Shown one piece after another: positions 47,501 to 56,758 of a stretch of 64,000 nt of DNA. The notes beneath the pieces were generated by a model. It was not told where the DNA came from and did no database searches. It was given only the letters and a program-made list of their open reading frames with translations. Origin of the DNA: Arsukibacterium sp. (lineage in GTDB: Bacteria > Pseudomonadota > Gammaproteobacteria > Enterobacterales > Alteromonadaceae); NCBI RefSeq assembly GCF_018402695.1, contig NZ_JAGYIM010000007.1:1-64000 (forward strand), written 5' to 3'. A program made the position numbers and the translations under genes. How positions within the stretch are numbered: the stretch's first letter is position 1; every line of letters starts with the position of its first letter.

Positions 47501-48167
47501 GGATGCATTTGGCCTGGAAACCTTGCTGCGTGGCAGCCTGCAGGTACGGCAAAAGCAAAATAAACAAACCATTAATGGCGAAGTCCGGTTAGTTGATGGC
47601 ACTTTCCGCTCTTACGGCCAGGATTTACTGATCCGCCAGGGCAAAATGACCTTCAGTGGACCACCGGATCAACCTTATCTGAATGTGGAAGCCATTCGTA
47701 ACCCGGCCAATATGGAAGATAACGTGATAGCAGGGATCCGGGTGACCGGCCCGGCAGACCGGCCACAAATTAACATTTTTTCTGAACCGGCAATGCCGCA
47801 GGCGAATGCCCTGTCCTATTTGTTGGTCGGCCGCGATCTGGACAGCGAATCTGGCAGCGCCGCCAATGCGGTTACCACCAGCCTGATTGGTATGAGCATC
47901 GCGTCCAGCGGCAGCCTCGTAGGCGAAATTGGCGAGGCGTTCGGGGTAAGCGATCTTACGCTCGACACTGCCGGCTCCGGCGACAGCTCGCAGGTAACAG
48001 TTAGTGGTTATTTAAACCGGGATTTACAGATTAAATACGGTATTGGCATTTTTGAGCCGATTGGTGAATTTACGCTGCGTTATCGCTTAATGCAGAGTTT
48101 ATATCTGGAAGCCGTGTCGGGGCTGGATAACGCGGTAGACTTACTGTATCGCTTTGAGTTTGACTAA
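44535..48167 (+). CDS. tamB: TamB, translocation and assembly module protein
   Basis: A 1210-residue envelope protein with one N-terminal membrane anchor (TLLLPLLVVVLLLVILLYTP), a long repetitive beta-taco or AsmA-like middle, and a C-terminal TamB/DUF490 domain (about 1000-1210) with IRQGKMTFSGPPDQPYLNVE and NALSYLLVGRDLDSESG. It bridges inner and outer membrane and is thought to carry phospholipids or assist barrel assembly. The gene overlaps tamA by ATGA, as in most gammaproteobacteria. Confidence 0.94.
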   Translation: MSPVMRKTLKWLNWTLLLPLLVVVLLLVILLYTPTGLKLGLWLGEKYVPQLAVSEHKGSLLGGMQLDNIRWQDDAVTLELAQLKLDINNACLFQLKLCLTDVELNNAQLTLGDTIVRFNRFSTAIEAWGRQVQLNDSQLQQLNIKLAQSSEPATEPFNYQPPELNDISLPVSVFINGFSLTDASLLQQDTETVLPDVTFSLQARDHNIRLLDLQASHEQASLSATAEITLQGNYPLSGRVSSVFHQAPLAEQQVNLSLSGSLADLAVNARAVGTINANADAELALLTAQLPLSVAIQYDAFSWPPEQTEAWQLSGGEITASGDLQQLQFSLDAGVSHRTVPATELTAEGHYQLAESLLTLSRFNLTTLQGTIAGNARVALAPTLSWQAELNLDAIKPATFWPSLDGELSGELSGKLINRGSFSSDGSWQTELSQLAIDGSLRDEIINVSGDVTASFRQAANRYQFSSEQLILQHGDNQISLTGSLAEQWQLDAKIAIADLSSSLPSANGELTADITIRGPQRQPELSASINGKTLRYGADRLEQLTGELQLQVKEQLQASFDLRASDGRVRGYQIDELTVTGSGNESQHQLELALQSALSDINLELSGQLTDRNIWQGELSSAELGSPLGAWQLQQAVALNYNHAKQQLQISQHCWLQDPGSLCLTDDATLSAQSMAANIELRQLNLASLNEFMPLAVSLRGELSADASANWQPGQPPQVELRVQSNSGALTEQTNPPVELSWQQLTLSSQLKDDQLSATLQASLNEQAQLSAELGINDVSSSDRPLTGRVQLSDFTLEFLRPLLDEYSELAGVLTADITAEGTVESPLLAGELALQQLRVKGKLAPTDVNDGTLQINFNGEQADLQGDIVTPQGKVKLTGNADWQQLDDWRAQLAMKGDPLSVQIAQGKLQVKPDLEISASPKLTRLTGKIDIPSAQLSIDELPPNAIGLSNDTIILTAEREPVTEQQATAIPLEADIRVELGDKVQLDAFGLETLLRGSLQVRQKQNKQTINGEVRLVDGTFRSYGQDLLIRQGKMTFSGPPDQPYLNVEAIRNPANMEDNVIAGIRVTGPADRPQINIFSEPAMPQANALSYLLVGRDLDSESGSAANAVTTSLIGMSIASSGSLVGEIGEAFGVSDLTLDTAGSGDSSQVTVSGYLNRDLQIKYGIGIFEPIGEFTLRYRLMQSLYLEAVSGLDNAVDLLYRFEFD

Positions 48168-48177
48168 GCGCTGTTGA

Positions 48178-48963
48178 TCAGCGCCTGGTCAGCATAAGAT
48201 GAGTATAGCGTCCCAGCGAGGCGTACGGCTCCTGCCGGTTATACTGAAGCTCCAGTTCCAGCAGCTGAGCAAAGTGACTTTGCTGCATACTGCGATTTTG
48301 CAGATAGTCGTGAAAGCAGCGCACCCCGGTTTTACTGAGCAAACTGAAACCGGCTTGCTGGTACCACTGCTCAACCATTACTGGCTCCAGTGGATTTTGC
48401 GGGCTTAAACTGACTTTCTTTTTTACCTTAAAATCGGCCGCCACATAGTCAAAGTTACCATACAAAATATTACTCAGCCGCTTGGCGTCTTTGTTGTAGT
48501 ACATCAGTGATAATACGCCGCCCGGCGCTACCAACTGGTAAAGTTGATTAAGCGCAGCATCTGGCTGAGCCAGCCATTCCAGCATGGCATGGCACAGTAC
48601 CAGCGGATACTGCTGCTGAGTTTGCCGGCTTAATTCGGCCAGGCTCAGTTTACTGAAACGTAATTGTGCTGCCGGCCCCGAAACCGCCAGCCCTTGTGCT
48701 GCGGCCGCCTCAGCAGCAATGGCCAGCATTTCAGCGGAAATATCAGTTAAATGGACATGGTGCCCCATCTTTGCCAGCGCCAGACTGAGCTGGCCCTGCC
48801 CTGCACCGACATCCAGCACCTGACATTGGCTTTGCAACACGGGCAAGGTGGTTAAATCACGTAATAAAACATGCTGGCGAATAGCGCCTTTACTGCTCTG
48901 GTAAATATTGCGCTGAAACTTGGCGGCAATACCGTCAAAACTGCGATCGGTTTCTTTGTTCAT
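48178..48963 (-). CDS. cmoM: tRNA 5-carboxymethoxyuridine methyltransferase CmoM
   Basis: A 261-residue SAM-dependent methyltransferase, exactly the usual length of CmoM. The N-terminus IAAKFQRNIYQSSKGAIRQH, the SAM motif VLDVGAGQGQLSLAL, LVLCHAMLEWLAQPDAALN and the NFDYVA, GVRCFHDYL, NRQEPYASLGRY blocks follow E. coli CmoM closely. It methylates cmo5U34 in tRNA to mcmo5U34. It overlaps the upstream Nif3 gene by four bases and converges on tamB. Confidence 0.93.
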   Translation of the reverse strand: MNKETDRSFDGIAAKFQRNIYQSSKGAIRQHVLLRDLTTLPVLQSQCQVLDVGAGQGQLSLALAKMGHHVHLTDISAEMLAIAAEAAAAQGLAVSGPAAQLRFSKLSLAELSRQTQQQYPLVLCHAMLEWLAQPDAALNQLYQLVAPGGVLSLMYYNKDAKRLSNILYGNFDYVAADFKVKKKVSLSPQNPLEPVMVEQWYQQAGFSLLSKTGVRCFHDYLQNRSMQQSHFAQLLELELQYNRQEPYASLGRYTHLMLTRR

Positions 48964-49721
48964 GCCGGGTTATCGATATCAATAAACTGCACTTCTAACG
49001 GATAATTAGCGCTCAGGTATTCACCCAGCGCTTTAACCCCATAACGCTCGGTGGCGTGATGGCCAGCGGCAATAAAATGAATATCCAGCTCACGAGAAAC
49101 ATGAATGGTTTGTTCAGACACCTCACCGCTGATAAACAGGTCAGCACCGGCTGCGGCCGCTTGCTCAATGTAGCCCTGACCGCCGCCGGTACACCAGGCA
49201 AGCTTGCGCACCGGCTTATTACTGCCGGCATCATGCGTCAGCACATCCCGGTTCAGCTGCTGCTGCAACAATGCGGCTACCTCACTTAACCTTCTGGGCG
49301 TTATAAAATCACCCTGCATCAGCACCCCAACCGGCTCAATAGTTGCTAGCGGTGTGATTGATTCAGCTTTCAGCAGTTTGCCCAGCTGGGCATTGTTACC
49401 AAGCTTAGGGTGAATATCTAACGGCAGATGATAGGCAAACAGGTTTATGTCATTGGCCAATAACGCCTGTAAACGCTTTTTCTTCATGCCGGTGATCTCT
49501 GGCGCTTCGTTTTTCCAGAAGTAACCATGATGCACTAGAATGGCATCCGCGCCCCAGCTAATTGCCGCATCCACTAGTGCCTGGCTTGCCGTTACCCCGG
49601 TAACTATCCGTCTGATTTCCAGTTTGCCTTCTACCTGCAAACCATTGGGACAATAGTCGCGAACCCGCTCGGTTTGCAGCAATTCTGATAACAGGCTGGC
49701 CAGTTGTTGCCGTTGCAGCAT
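48960..49721 (-). CDS. Nif3-like dinuclear metal protein (YbgI type)
   Basis: A 253-residue member of the NIF3/YbgI family, toroidal hexamers with a two-metal site. Metal ligands are visible in DAILVHHGYFWK, LPLDIHPKLG, and GHHATERYGVKALG. YbgI-type proteins are annotated as GTP cyclohydrolase I type 2, but the biochemical role is not settled. It is upstream of cmoM and overlaps it, so the two are cotranscribed. Confidence 0.92.
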   Translation of the reverse strand: MLQRQQLASLLSELLQTERVRDYCPNGLQVEGKLEIRRIVTGVTASQALVDAAISWGADAILVHHGYFWKNEAPEITGMKKKRLQALLANDINLFAYHLPLDIHPKLGNNAQLGKLLKAESITPLATIEPVGVLMQGDFITPRRLSEVAALLQQQLNRDVLTHDAGSNKPVRKLAWCTGGGQGYIEQAAAAGADLFISGEVSEQTIHVSRELDIHFIAAGHHATERYGVKALGEYLSANYPLEVQFIDIDNPA

Positions 49722-49860
49722 AGAAGTCTCCGGTAAATATCGTCGGTTATTGGCACTATTGTACTTAAAAACTGTTAAAAAGCAGGCAGATTTGTCTATT
49801 ACCTGTGTTTTGATGTATAAATAGCGGGCAACGATTAATTTTCACGCACAGGTACCGAGC

Positions 49861-50259
49861 ATGACAAAATTGGATAAAGATCAGGTAGTCGCTGATTTTA
49901 CCGCAGCTTACAAAGCGAAATTTGGTAAAGAACCCGAGCTGGAGCAAAAGCCGGGCTGGTTCAGTGTTGATGGTGGTAAGAACATCCGTCTGGCTGAGCT
50001 GGCAGAATTAGGCCAAAGCTACAGTAAAGGTGGCAAAGCCAAGGCTGCTGCAGCGAAAGCAGAAAAACCCGCCAAGGCTGAAAAAGCCGACAAGCCTGCC
50101 AAAGCTGAGAAAAAACCAGCTAAAGCGGCGGCTAAACCCGCAGTAAAAAGCAAAGCCAAGGCGGCCAAACCGGCAAAAACCACCCCAGGTGCAGCGGCTG
50201 CGTTCTGGGCTGAAAAAATTAACGATAGCAAGCAACGGCCACCACGTGGTTCGCGTTAA
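49861..50259 (+). CDS. Lys/Ala-rich protein with histone H1-like tail
   Basis: A 132-residue protein. Residues 1-58 are a folded domain of unknown family (FTAAYKAKFGKEPELEQKPG, WFSVDGGKNIRLAEL). Residues 59-110 are a low-complexity tail of repeated KPAKAEK/KAAKPAK motifs like eukaryotic H1 and bacterial HU/AlgP-like tails, then an AAAFWAEKIND C-terminal patch. A DNA- or RNA-binding, nucleoid-associated role is likely but not shown. The repeats make the coding region prone to slippage. It is monocistronic. Confidence 0.8.
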   Translation: MTKLDKDQVVADFTAAYKAKFGKEPELEQKPGWFSVDGGKNIRLAELAELGQSYSKGGKAKAAAAKAEKPAKAEKADKPAKAEKKPAKAAAKPAVKSKAKAAKPAKTTPGAAAAFWAEKINDSKQRPPRGSR

Positions 50260-50280
50260 TACTACTTCCTTTAGTATTAA
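50256..50280. terminator. perfect 9-bp inverted repeat between convergent genes
   Basis: TTAATACTA, seven bases, TAGTATTAA, just at the stop of the basic protein gene and before the stop of the glycosyltransferase gene. It is AT-rich without a T-run, so it may act as a weak terminator or mRNA end. Confidence 0.4.
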
Positions 50281-50287
50281 CAGTTAG

Positions 50288-51538
50288 TTATTCGTTACCC
50301 GATACTGGCGCAAGTTGCGCCAGTTTACTTTTCGCCTCTATCCACTGCCCCATAAACTTAGTACTACGATAAGCATGATGCCTGAGCATTAACCCGGTAA
50401 AATTAGCCTGACGCTGTTTATCCAGATCTGCCCGTACCTGCTCCATCTGCCGCCAGACCCGCAGCGCCTGCTGTGGTGCAAATCGTCTGTTAAGTATCTT
50501 ATAGCCCTGCTGCTGCGCCTGTTGCCAACCCTGCGCATCCTGGTATAACGCTACCGCCGCCTTGGCAATAGCAGCACTATCGTTAGCAACGGCGCCACTC
50601 CAGCCGCTGTCAATACTCATACCCTCAGCACCAATCGCCGTGGTAACACTGGGCGTACCGTGGCACATTGCTTCCAGTAGCTTACCCTTTAAGCCAGCGC
50701 CAAATGCCAGTGGTGCTAAACATACCCTGGCCTGACGCATCACCTGGCCGCTGTCCTCAACCCAGCCTCTGACTAAAAAGCCCTGTTTCGGGTTGTGCAA
50801 TGCCGTGGCTTTTGGGGGCGGATAGGCACCGTAAATATGCAGTTCAGCAGCTGGCAGCTGTTTATGGATCTGTGGCCATATTTGTTGTTTTAACCACAAC
50901 ACCGCCTGCCAGTTTGGTGCATGACGAAAATTGCCAATGGCAATAAAATGCTGGCGTTCGCTAAAGCCGGGGCTGTCAGTCGCCGGCAGCTTATCTAACC
51001 AGAAAGGGCAATAACACAATAGCGTCGCAGGCACGCCATAGTGCCGCTGTAGTATCTGCATTTCTGCCTCAGAAATTACCAGTGTTATGTCACAGCGATA
51101 AATGGCGGCAATTTCCCGCAGTGCCAGCTCAGAATTAAGCGCCTCAGCGTCAACCGGTCGGTGTAAAGTATGACAGCTTTGCCTGGCCTGACGCAGCGCA
51201 TGACAATCTTCCATATCCAGAATACGCATCGCAGCCGGGCACGCCTGTTCTACCCGCCAGCCAAATTGCTCCTCCAGCATAAACCGGTCAAACAGCACCG
51301 CTTGCGGGTTTTGGCTCGCTATCCAGCTATCAAAACTATCGCAGTTTAAGTTAATCTGTTGCTCAGCTACACCAAGCTCAGCCAGCATAAAACGATGCGA
51401 GCTCAGCTCAGCCGGGCTGGCAAACTGCACCTGCCAGCCGTAGCTCAGATAAAGTTTAATTAAGCTGAGCATGCGGCTGCCGGCGGCAGAAGAGTTGGGT
51501 TCGGGCCAGACATAACCCAGAATTATAAGTAGTGGCAT
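50288..51538 (-). CDS. family 4-type glycosyltransferase
   Basis: A 416-residue GT-B fold glycosyltransferase. The ATG at 51538 (MPLLIILGYVWPEPNSSAAG) is preferred over a TTG at 51604. The Rossmann N-domain ends in LDMEDCHALRQARQS; the C-domain carries the donor-binding site FGAGLKGKLLEAMCHGTPSV and EGM, typical of GT4 enzymes. There are no sugar-nucleotide or polymer genes nearby, so the acceptor is unknown (surface glycan or lipid likely). Confidence 0.83.
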   Translation of the reverse strand: MPLLIILGYVWPEPNSSAAGSRMLSLIKLYLSYGWQVQFASPAELSSHRFMLAELGVAEQQINLNCDSFDSWIASQNPQAVLFDRFMLEEQFGWRVEQACPAAMRILDMEDCHALRQARQSCHTLHRPVDAEALNSELALREIAAIYRCDITLVISEAEMQILQRHYGVPATLLCYCPFWLDKLPATDSPGFSERQHFIAIGNFRHAPNWQAVLWLKQQIWPQIHKQLPAAELHIYGAYPPPKATALHNPKQGFLVRGWVEDSGQVMRQARVCLAPLAFGAGLKGKLLEAMCHGTPSVTTAIGAEGMSIDSGWSGAVANDSAAIAKAAVALYQDAQGWQQAQQQGYKILNRRFAPQQALRVWRQMEQVRADLDKQRQANFTGLMLRHHAYRSTKFMGQWIEAKSKLAQLAPVSGNE

Positions 51539-51705
51539 AAGACTAGCGGTGCTGGACTGTTTTGCTGAAAAACGCAGTTTACCGCCGCTGCCGGTAAATA
51601 CCAATGCTTTTACCGTTTAGGCTAAGGTTGTTGTTTACCTGAGGCTGGTTGTTGTTAAGATATGCTCCATATTCAACATTGTTAGTTATTGAAACTGAAA
51701 AAGCT

Positions 51706-52353
51706 ATGTCCAGTGTAAGCCGGTATACCCTGCTCGAAGAACAGCTGCATGCACTCAGTCACGCCATTGGCGCAATACTGGGCGTGGTGGGTCTGGTGCT
51801 GATGCTGCGCCTTAGCCTGAGCTACGGTGATAACTGGCAGCTGGCCAGCGCCCTGATATATGGCAGCAGTATTATTTTGCTGTACAGCAGTTCAGCGCTG
51901 TATCACAGCATTCACAACCCGCTTATTAAATACCGGCTGCGCCAGCTGGATCATGCCGCTATTTTTATTTTAATCGCCGGTACCTATACGCCTTTTACCC
52001 TGATAAGCCTGCGCGGTGACTGGGGCTTGACGTTATTTACTATAATCTGGTTAATCGCTATTGTCGGCGTGGTGTTAGAACTTGCCACCGGCCTTAAATA
52101 TAAAAAGTTGTCATTGGCGCTGTATCTGGGGCTGGGCTGGATAGTCGTCGTGGCGATTAAACCAATGCTGGCCAACGTGCCTGCGCCGGCAATGTGGTTG
52201 TTGCTGGCCGGTGGCCTCGCCTACTCCGGTGGTGTCCTGTTTTACATCTGGCGCAGCCTGTATCTGCACCATATGATCTGGCACCTGTTCGTCCTCACCG
52301 GCAGCATACTGCACTTTTTGGCGGTATATCTTTATGTTATGCCGCATGCGTAG
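51706..52353 (+). CDS. hemolysin III family (PAQR/YqfA) membrane protein
   Basis: A 215-residue seven-helix protein. The start at 51706 (MSSVSRYTLLEEQLHALSHA) gives the family length. Signatures are LHALSHAIGAILG, SALYHSIHN, LDHAAIFILIAGTYTPFTL and the C-terminal HHMIWHLFVLTGSILHFLAV, with the His residues and Asp that would bind a metal. YqfA/HlyIII proteins affect membrane homeostasis; the hemolysin name is historical. Confidence 0.92.
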   Translation: MSSVSRYTLLEEQLHALSHAIGAILGVVGLVLMLRLSLSYGDNWQLASALIYGSSIILLYSSSALYHSIHNPLIKYRLRQLDHAAIFILIAGTYTPFTLISLRGDWGLTLFTIIWLIAIVGVVLELATGLKYKKLSLALYLGLGWIVVVAIKPMLANVPAPAMWLLLAGGLAYSGGVLFYIWRSLYLHHMIWHLFVLTGSILHFLAVYLYVMPHA

Positions 52354-52363
52354 CATGTACTAT

Positions 52364-52398
52364 TAAAAAAGAGCTGCTGGCGCAGCCCTGATAACCAA
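52364..52398. repeat. hairpin copy 1, near-identical to the S8 protease terminator
   Basis: aaaaaagagctgctggcgca and the following gccctgataac match 53777-53811 with few differences. On the minus strand it reads as a terminator-like GGGCTGC.GCCAGC hairpin plus T-run, but the hlyIII gene runs on the plus strand, so its position is odd. It marks the left side of the transposase module. Confidence 0.7.
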
Positions 52399-52410
52399 AA
52401 GGAGAAAGGT

Positions 52411-52451
52411 AATGGACAGGCAAAACGGGAAAAGTAATGGACAGGCACAAC
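52411..52451 (+). repeat. two direct copies of a 16-bp REP-like motif, left end
   Basis: aatggacaggcaaaac (52411-52426) and aatggacaggcacaac (52436-52451), spaced 25 bases. The same motif occurs inverted twice at 53675-53740, on the other side of the transposase gene. Such flanking repeats are typical of REP elements mobilised by their associated tyrosine transposase. Confidence 0.85.
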
Positions 52452-52522
52452 CATCAAAATCTTGACAGCCTGCCAATCTGCAACTAGTTTTACTGTATAT
52501 TTAAACAGTAACCAGGTGTGGT

Positions 52523-53488
52523 ATGCCCAGACCCCGCAAAGCCCTTATCGCCATCGAGGACACACCCTACTACCATGTCGTATCCCGCTGTGTGCGCCGC
52601 TCTTTTTTATGTGGCATTGACACCGATACCGGCAAAAGCTTTGAGCACCGCCGGACCTGGATTGAGCAGCGCATTCGACTGCTGGCTTCATTGTTTGCTA
52701 TCGACATCTGTGCCTATGCGGTTATGTCCAACCACTTACACATAGTGGTTAAGCTTCATCCGCAAGAGGCAAAAGACTGGAGCACACAAGACGTGTTGTT
52801 GCGCTGGACCAGTCTTCACAAAGGGACGCTGTTGGTGCAGCGTTATCTTGCCGGTGGTGCGCTCAGTGCAGCTGAGCTCGATACTGTTCACAGCTGTATT
52901 GACGTATACCGCCAGCGCCTTACCAGCCTCAGCTGGTTTATGAAATGCCTTAACGAGCCCATTGCCCGCCAAGCCAATCAGGAAGACGGCTGCAGTGGCC
53001 ACTTCTGGGAAGCCAGATTCAAATCTCAGGCACTGCTGACTGAAGAGGCGCTGCTATCCTGCATGGCTTATGTCGACTTAAACCCTATACGCGCCAATAT
53101 CGCCGAAACACCGGAAGGCTCAGACTACACTAGCATCAAAGAGCGGCTGACGCCCACATTCGATTTAGCACACACTATTACCGAACAAACTCGTCAAGGC
53201 AATCTGCATCACTTCGGCCACCCGCTCAAGCCACTGCTTCACTTTGAGGGCGCGCTGGTTGACCAGCAACAACACGGTATTCAGTTCAGCCTACACGACT
53301 ATCTGCAACTGGTGGACTATACTGGTCGTACTATCCGTCCTGAAAAACGCGGCGCCATTAAAAGACAACTGCCGCCCATCCTGCGGCGACTTAATCTCAG
53401 CCAGCAGGACTTGCTAATACGCGCTACTCAATTCGAAGCGCGTTACACCACTCTTTTTAGCCGACGCGCCCATCGCGACACAGCCTGA
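52523..53488 (+). CDS. REP-associated tyrosine transposase (Y1/HUH, RAYT-like)
   Basis: A 321-residue transposase of the IS200/Y1 fold. The HUH motif is H71-L-H73 in YAVMSNHLHIVV, the entry TPYYHVVSRCVRRSFLCG is typical, and the C-terminal helix SCMAYVDLNPIRANIAE contains the candidate catalytic Tyr. The extended middle (about 75-150) marks the longer RAYT subgroup rather than IS200 TnpA of about 150 residues. It is probably a domesticated single-copy gene that acts on the flanking short repeats. No IS-type terminal repeats or target duplication were seen. Confidence 0.88.
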   Translation: MPRPRKALIAIEDTPYYHVVSRCVRRSFLCGIDTDTGKSFEHRRTWIEQRIRLLASLFAIDICAYAVMSNHLHIVVKLHPQEAKDWSTQDVLLRWTSLHKGTLLVQRYLAGGALSAAELDTVHSCIDVYRQRLTSLSWFMKCLNEPIARQANQEDGCSGHFWEARFKSQALLTEEALLSCMAYVDLNPIRANIAETPEGSDYTSIKERLTPTFDLAHTITEQTRQGNLHHFGHPLKPLLHFEGALVDQQQHGIQFSLHDYLQLVDYTGRTIRPEKRGAIKRQLPPILRRLNLSQQDLLIRATQFEARYTTLFSRRAHRDTA

Positions 53489-53674
53489 CTTATTGCTATC
53501 AATCCCTTTCTGGCACACTCAGCGGACAGCAATCTGAAATCCGGGAACTGCTATGCCTGACAATATCGTAAAAGACACATCAGGTGCGGTCATTTAACGC
53601 TATAACACCCTGAGCCGCTATTTTACCCCACTAGTGCTGCACCTATGTCGCTGGATAGATAGACTGCTCGCATC

Positions 53675-53740
53675 TTCCATGTTGTGCCTGTCCAATTTTC
53701 ATTTTTTAGGCATTCTCCATGTTGTGCATGTCCAATTTTC
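53675..53740 (-). repeat. two inverted copies of the REP-like motif, right end
   Basis: Two 26-base copies, 53675-53700 and 53715-53740, differing in two bases, contain gttgtgc(c/a)tgtccaatt, the reverse complement of the left-end motif at 52411-52451. The remaining gap 53489-53674 is gene-free and holds no feature I can name. Confidence 0.85.
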
Positions 53741-53743
53741 GGC

Positions 53744-53764
53744 ACCACCTCCATAGGAGGTGGT
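53744..53764. repeat. perfect 9-bp hairpin beside the REP-like copies
   Basis: ACCACCTCC, loop ATA, GGAGGTGGT: a compact perfect stem-loop just outside the second inverted copy. Its position next to the repeat motif is what one expects of the REP hairpin recognised by a RAYT protein, although it could also act as a terminator with little T-run. Confidence 0.6.
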
Positions 53765-53776
53765 TTAAGATTGACA

Positions 53777-53806
53777 ATAAAAAGGGCTGCTGGCGCAACC
53801 CTGTTA
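53777..53806 (-). terminator. terminator of the S8 protease gene, hairpin copy 2
   Basis: On the minus strand AGGGTTGC, GCC, AGCAGCCCT followed by TTTTTATT, 28 bases past the protease stop at 53834. A near-identical hairpin occurs at 52364-52398 on the other side of the transposase module. Confidence 0.8.
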
Positions 53807-53833
53807 ACAACTTTACTGGTTGTTAGTTACAGC

Positions 53834-55384
53834 TTAGTACTGATAACTGTACGTAACACCACTAAAGGCACTGTAAGCGCGGATGCCGACATGCCAGGTA
53901 CCGGCTTGCGGATTGTTAATGGTACAGACTTCGTTATTACCATTTAAGTATGGCCGGCAAGTGTAAGCGCTGGTGCTTGGCTGGCTGCCATAACGCACGT
54001 ATAAGTCAGCATCACCAGTACCCCCGGAGATCTGGAAGGTAATTTGCGAGACGCCTGATGGTATATCATAACTGCCACGCAGCCACTGACCGGTTGAAGC
54101 CGACAGATTCGGGAAGGTTGCACCGCCGCCATCGCCACCGTCACCGCCATCGCCACCATCACCACCGCCGTCACAGCCATTATTGGTGATCCAGTCAGTT
54201 GCCGCTTTCGCCTGGACGATACCAAAACCGTAAGAGTTGTCGCGACCAGCTGCACCGCGGTCTTGCGCTGTCACATTTAAGGCGTTACGAATTTGGGGGG
54301 CAGTACAGGACGGGTGGTTACTCCATACCAGCGCGGCAACACCAGCAACATGCGGTGACGCCATTGACGTACCGCTAATACTGTTATAGCCGCCATTGTT
54401 CCAGGTTGAACTGACATTCACGCCCGGGCCGGCAATTTCTACCTGCGAGTTACGCTGCGAGAAACTGGCCAGGTTACGGCTAGAGTCTACTGCCGCTACT
54501 GACACTACCGCATTATAGGAGGCAGGATACGACAAACTGGTGTTGCCAGCATTGCCCGCGGCAGCAACCAGCAACATGCCGTTGTTGTAGAAGTTATTCA
54601 TCGCAGTATTTTCAGTCTGGTTTGACGAACCACCACCCAGACTCATATTTACTACTTTCGCTCCTGCATCCTGACAGGACTGGATCGCCTGCACCAGGTT
54701 GGATGCATAAGTCCAGTTACCTGAATCATTAAATATTTTAACGATATGTACCCCAGCCTGGCCTGAACCAATTGTTCCTACTACGCCAGAGTTATTGTCC
54801 AGCGCCACCATAGTGCCTGCTACATGAGTACCGTGGCCATTGCCATCGGAATACCAGTTGCCATGGCCTGAGAACGCGTAACCGGTAACACCTGAGCTCT
54901 GTAAATCCTCATGACCAGAAGTATAGCCAGTGTCGATAACACAAACTTTAATATTACCGGCACTGCCATCACTAACCTGGTTTGCCTGCACCATATTAAT
55001 ACCGTAGGGTGTTGATTGTGCCATTGGGCTGATAACATCCATCAGATAGCGCTTGGTGTCTTCTTCCACATACTCGACATTTGGATTAGCCTGCAATGCT
55101 TTTAACTGCTTGGCTGATAACTTCGCCACACTGGCATTGGCCGATTTTAAGTGCATAACAGCATCAACCCGGTGGCCACGTAATACAGTTTCAGCCTGCT
55201 GAGTTGAAAATTCGCTCTGGCCATTATTGCTGCTCATTACCGCGGCTGTTGGCTTGAACTTAATAATATAACGGCTACTCTCATCGCCGGCGTCGACCAG
55301 ACTGTTGGCAATTGCCGGAGCGGTTAAAGATAATGCGAAGCAACTACCAACGCTAAGTGCTAAGAGGGTTTTAGTTGTTTTCAT
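53834..55384 (-). CDS. secreted subtilisin-like S8 serine protease with PPC domain
   Basis: A 516-residue extracellular protease. The start at 55384 has aagg upstream and opens with the signal peptide MKTTKTLLALSVGSCFALSL; an earlier start at 55423 is less likely. Then an I9 inhibitor propeptide (about 39-113), the catalytic S8 domain with Asp151 (VIDTG), His184 (GNGHGTHVAG) and Ser340 (SGTSMASPHVAG), a Gly/Asp linker (GGGDGGDGGDGGDGGG) and a C-terminal PPC domain (GTGDADLYVRYGSQP). The propeptide is cleaved and the PPC domain usually aids secretion. Confidence 0.95.
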   Translation of the reverse strand: MKTTKTLLALSVGSCFALSLTAPAIANSLVDAGDESSRYIIKFKPTAAVMSSNNGQSEFSTQQAETVLRGHRVDAVMHLKSANASVAKLSAKQLKALQANPNVEYVEEDTKRYLMDVISPMAQSTPYGINMVQANQVSDGSAGNIKVCVIDTGYTSGHEDLQSSGVTGYAFSGHGNWYSDGNGHGTHVAGTMVALDNNSGVVGTIGSGQAGVHIVKIFNDSGNWTYASNLVQAIQSCQDAGAKVVNMSLGGGSSNQTENTAMNNFYNNGMLLVAAAGNAGNTSLSYPASYNAVVSVAAVDSSRNLASFSQRNSQVEIAGPGVNVSSTWNNGGYNSISGTSMASPHVAGVAALVWSNHPSCTAPQIRNALNVTAQDRGAAGRDNSYGFGIVQAKAATDWITNNGCDGGGDGGDGGDGGDGGGATFPNLSASTGQWLRGSYDIPSGVSQITFQISGGTGDADLYVRYGSQPSTSAYTCRPYLNGNNEVCTINNPQAGTWHVGIRAYSAFSGVTYSYQY

Positions 55385-56731
<1,347 letters not shown>

Positions 56732-56758
56732 TTATCGTCGCTGCTTACGCCAGTTAAT

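Noticed and set aside
51539-51604. A 22-residue extension of the glycosyltransferase from a TTG codon
   Set aside because: The extension is unlike the family N-terminus; the ATG at 51538 begins directly with the first Rossmann strand.
52523-53488. A complete insertion sequence of the IS200/IS605 type
   Set aside because: The protein is about twice the usual TnpA length, there is no tnpB gene, and the flanking motifs are REP-like pairs rather than IS ends.
54121-54175. Short tandem repeats that could suggest a CRISPR-like array
   Set aside because: They are 9-base in-frame units coding the Gly/Asp linker of the S8 protease, with no spacers and no cas genes.
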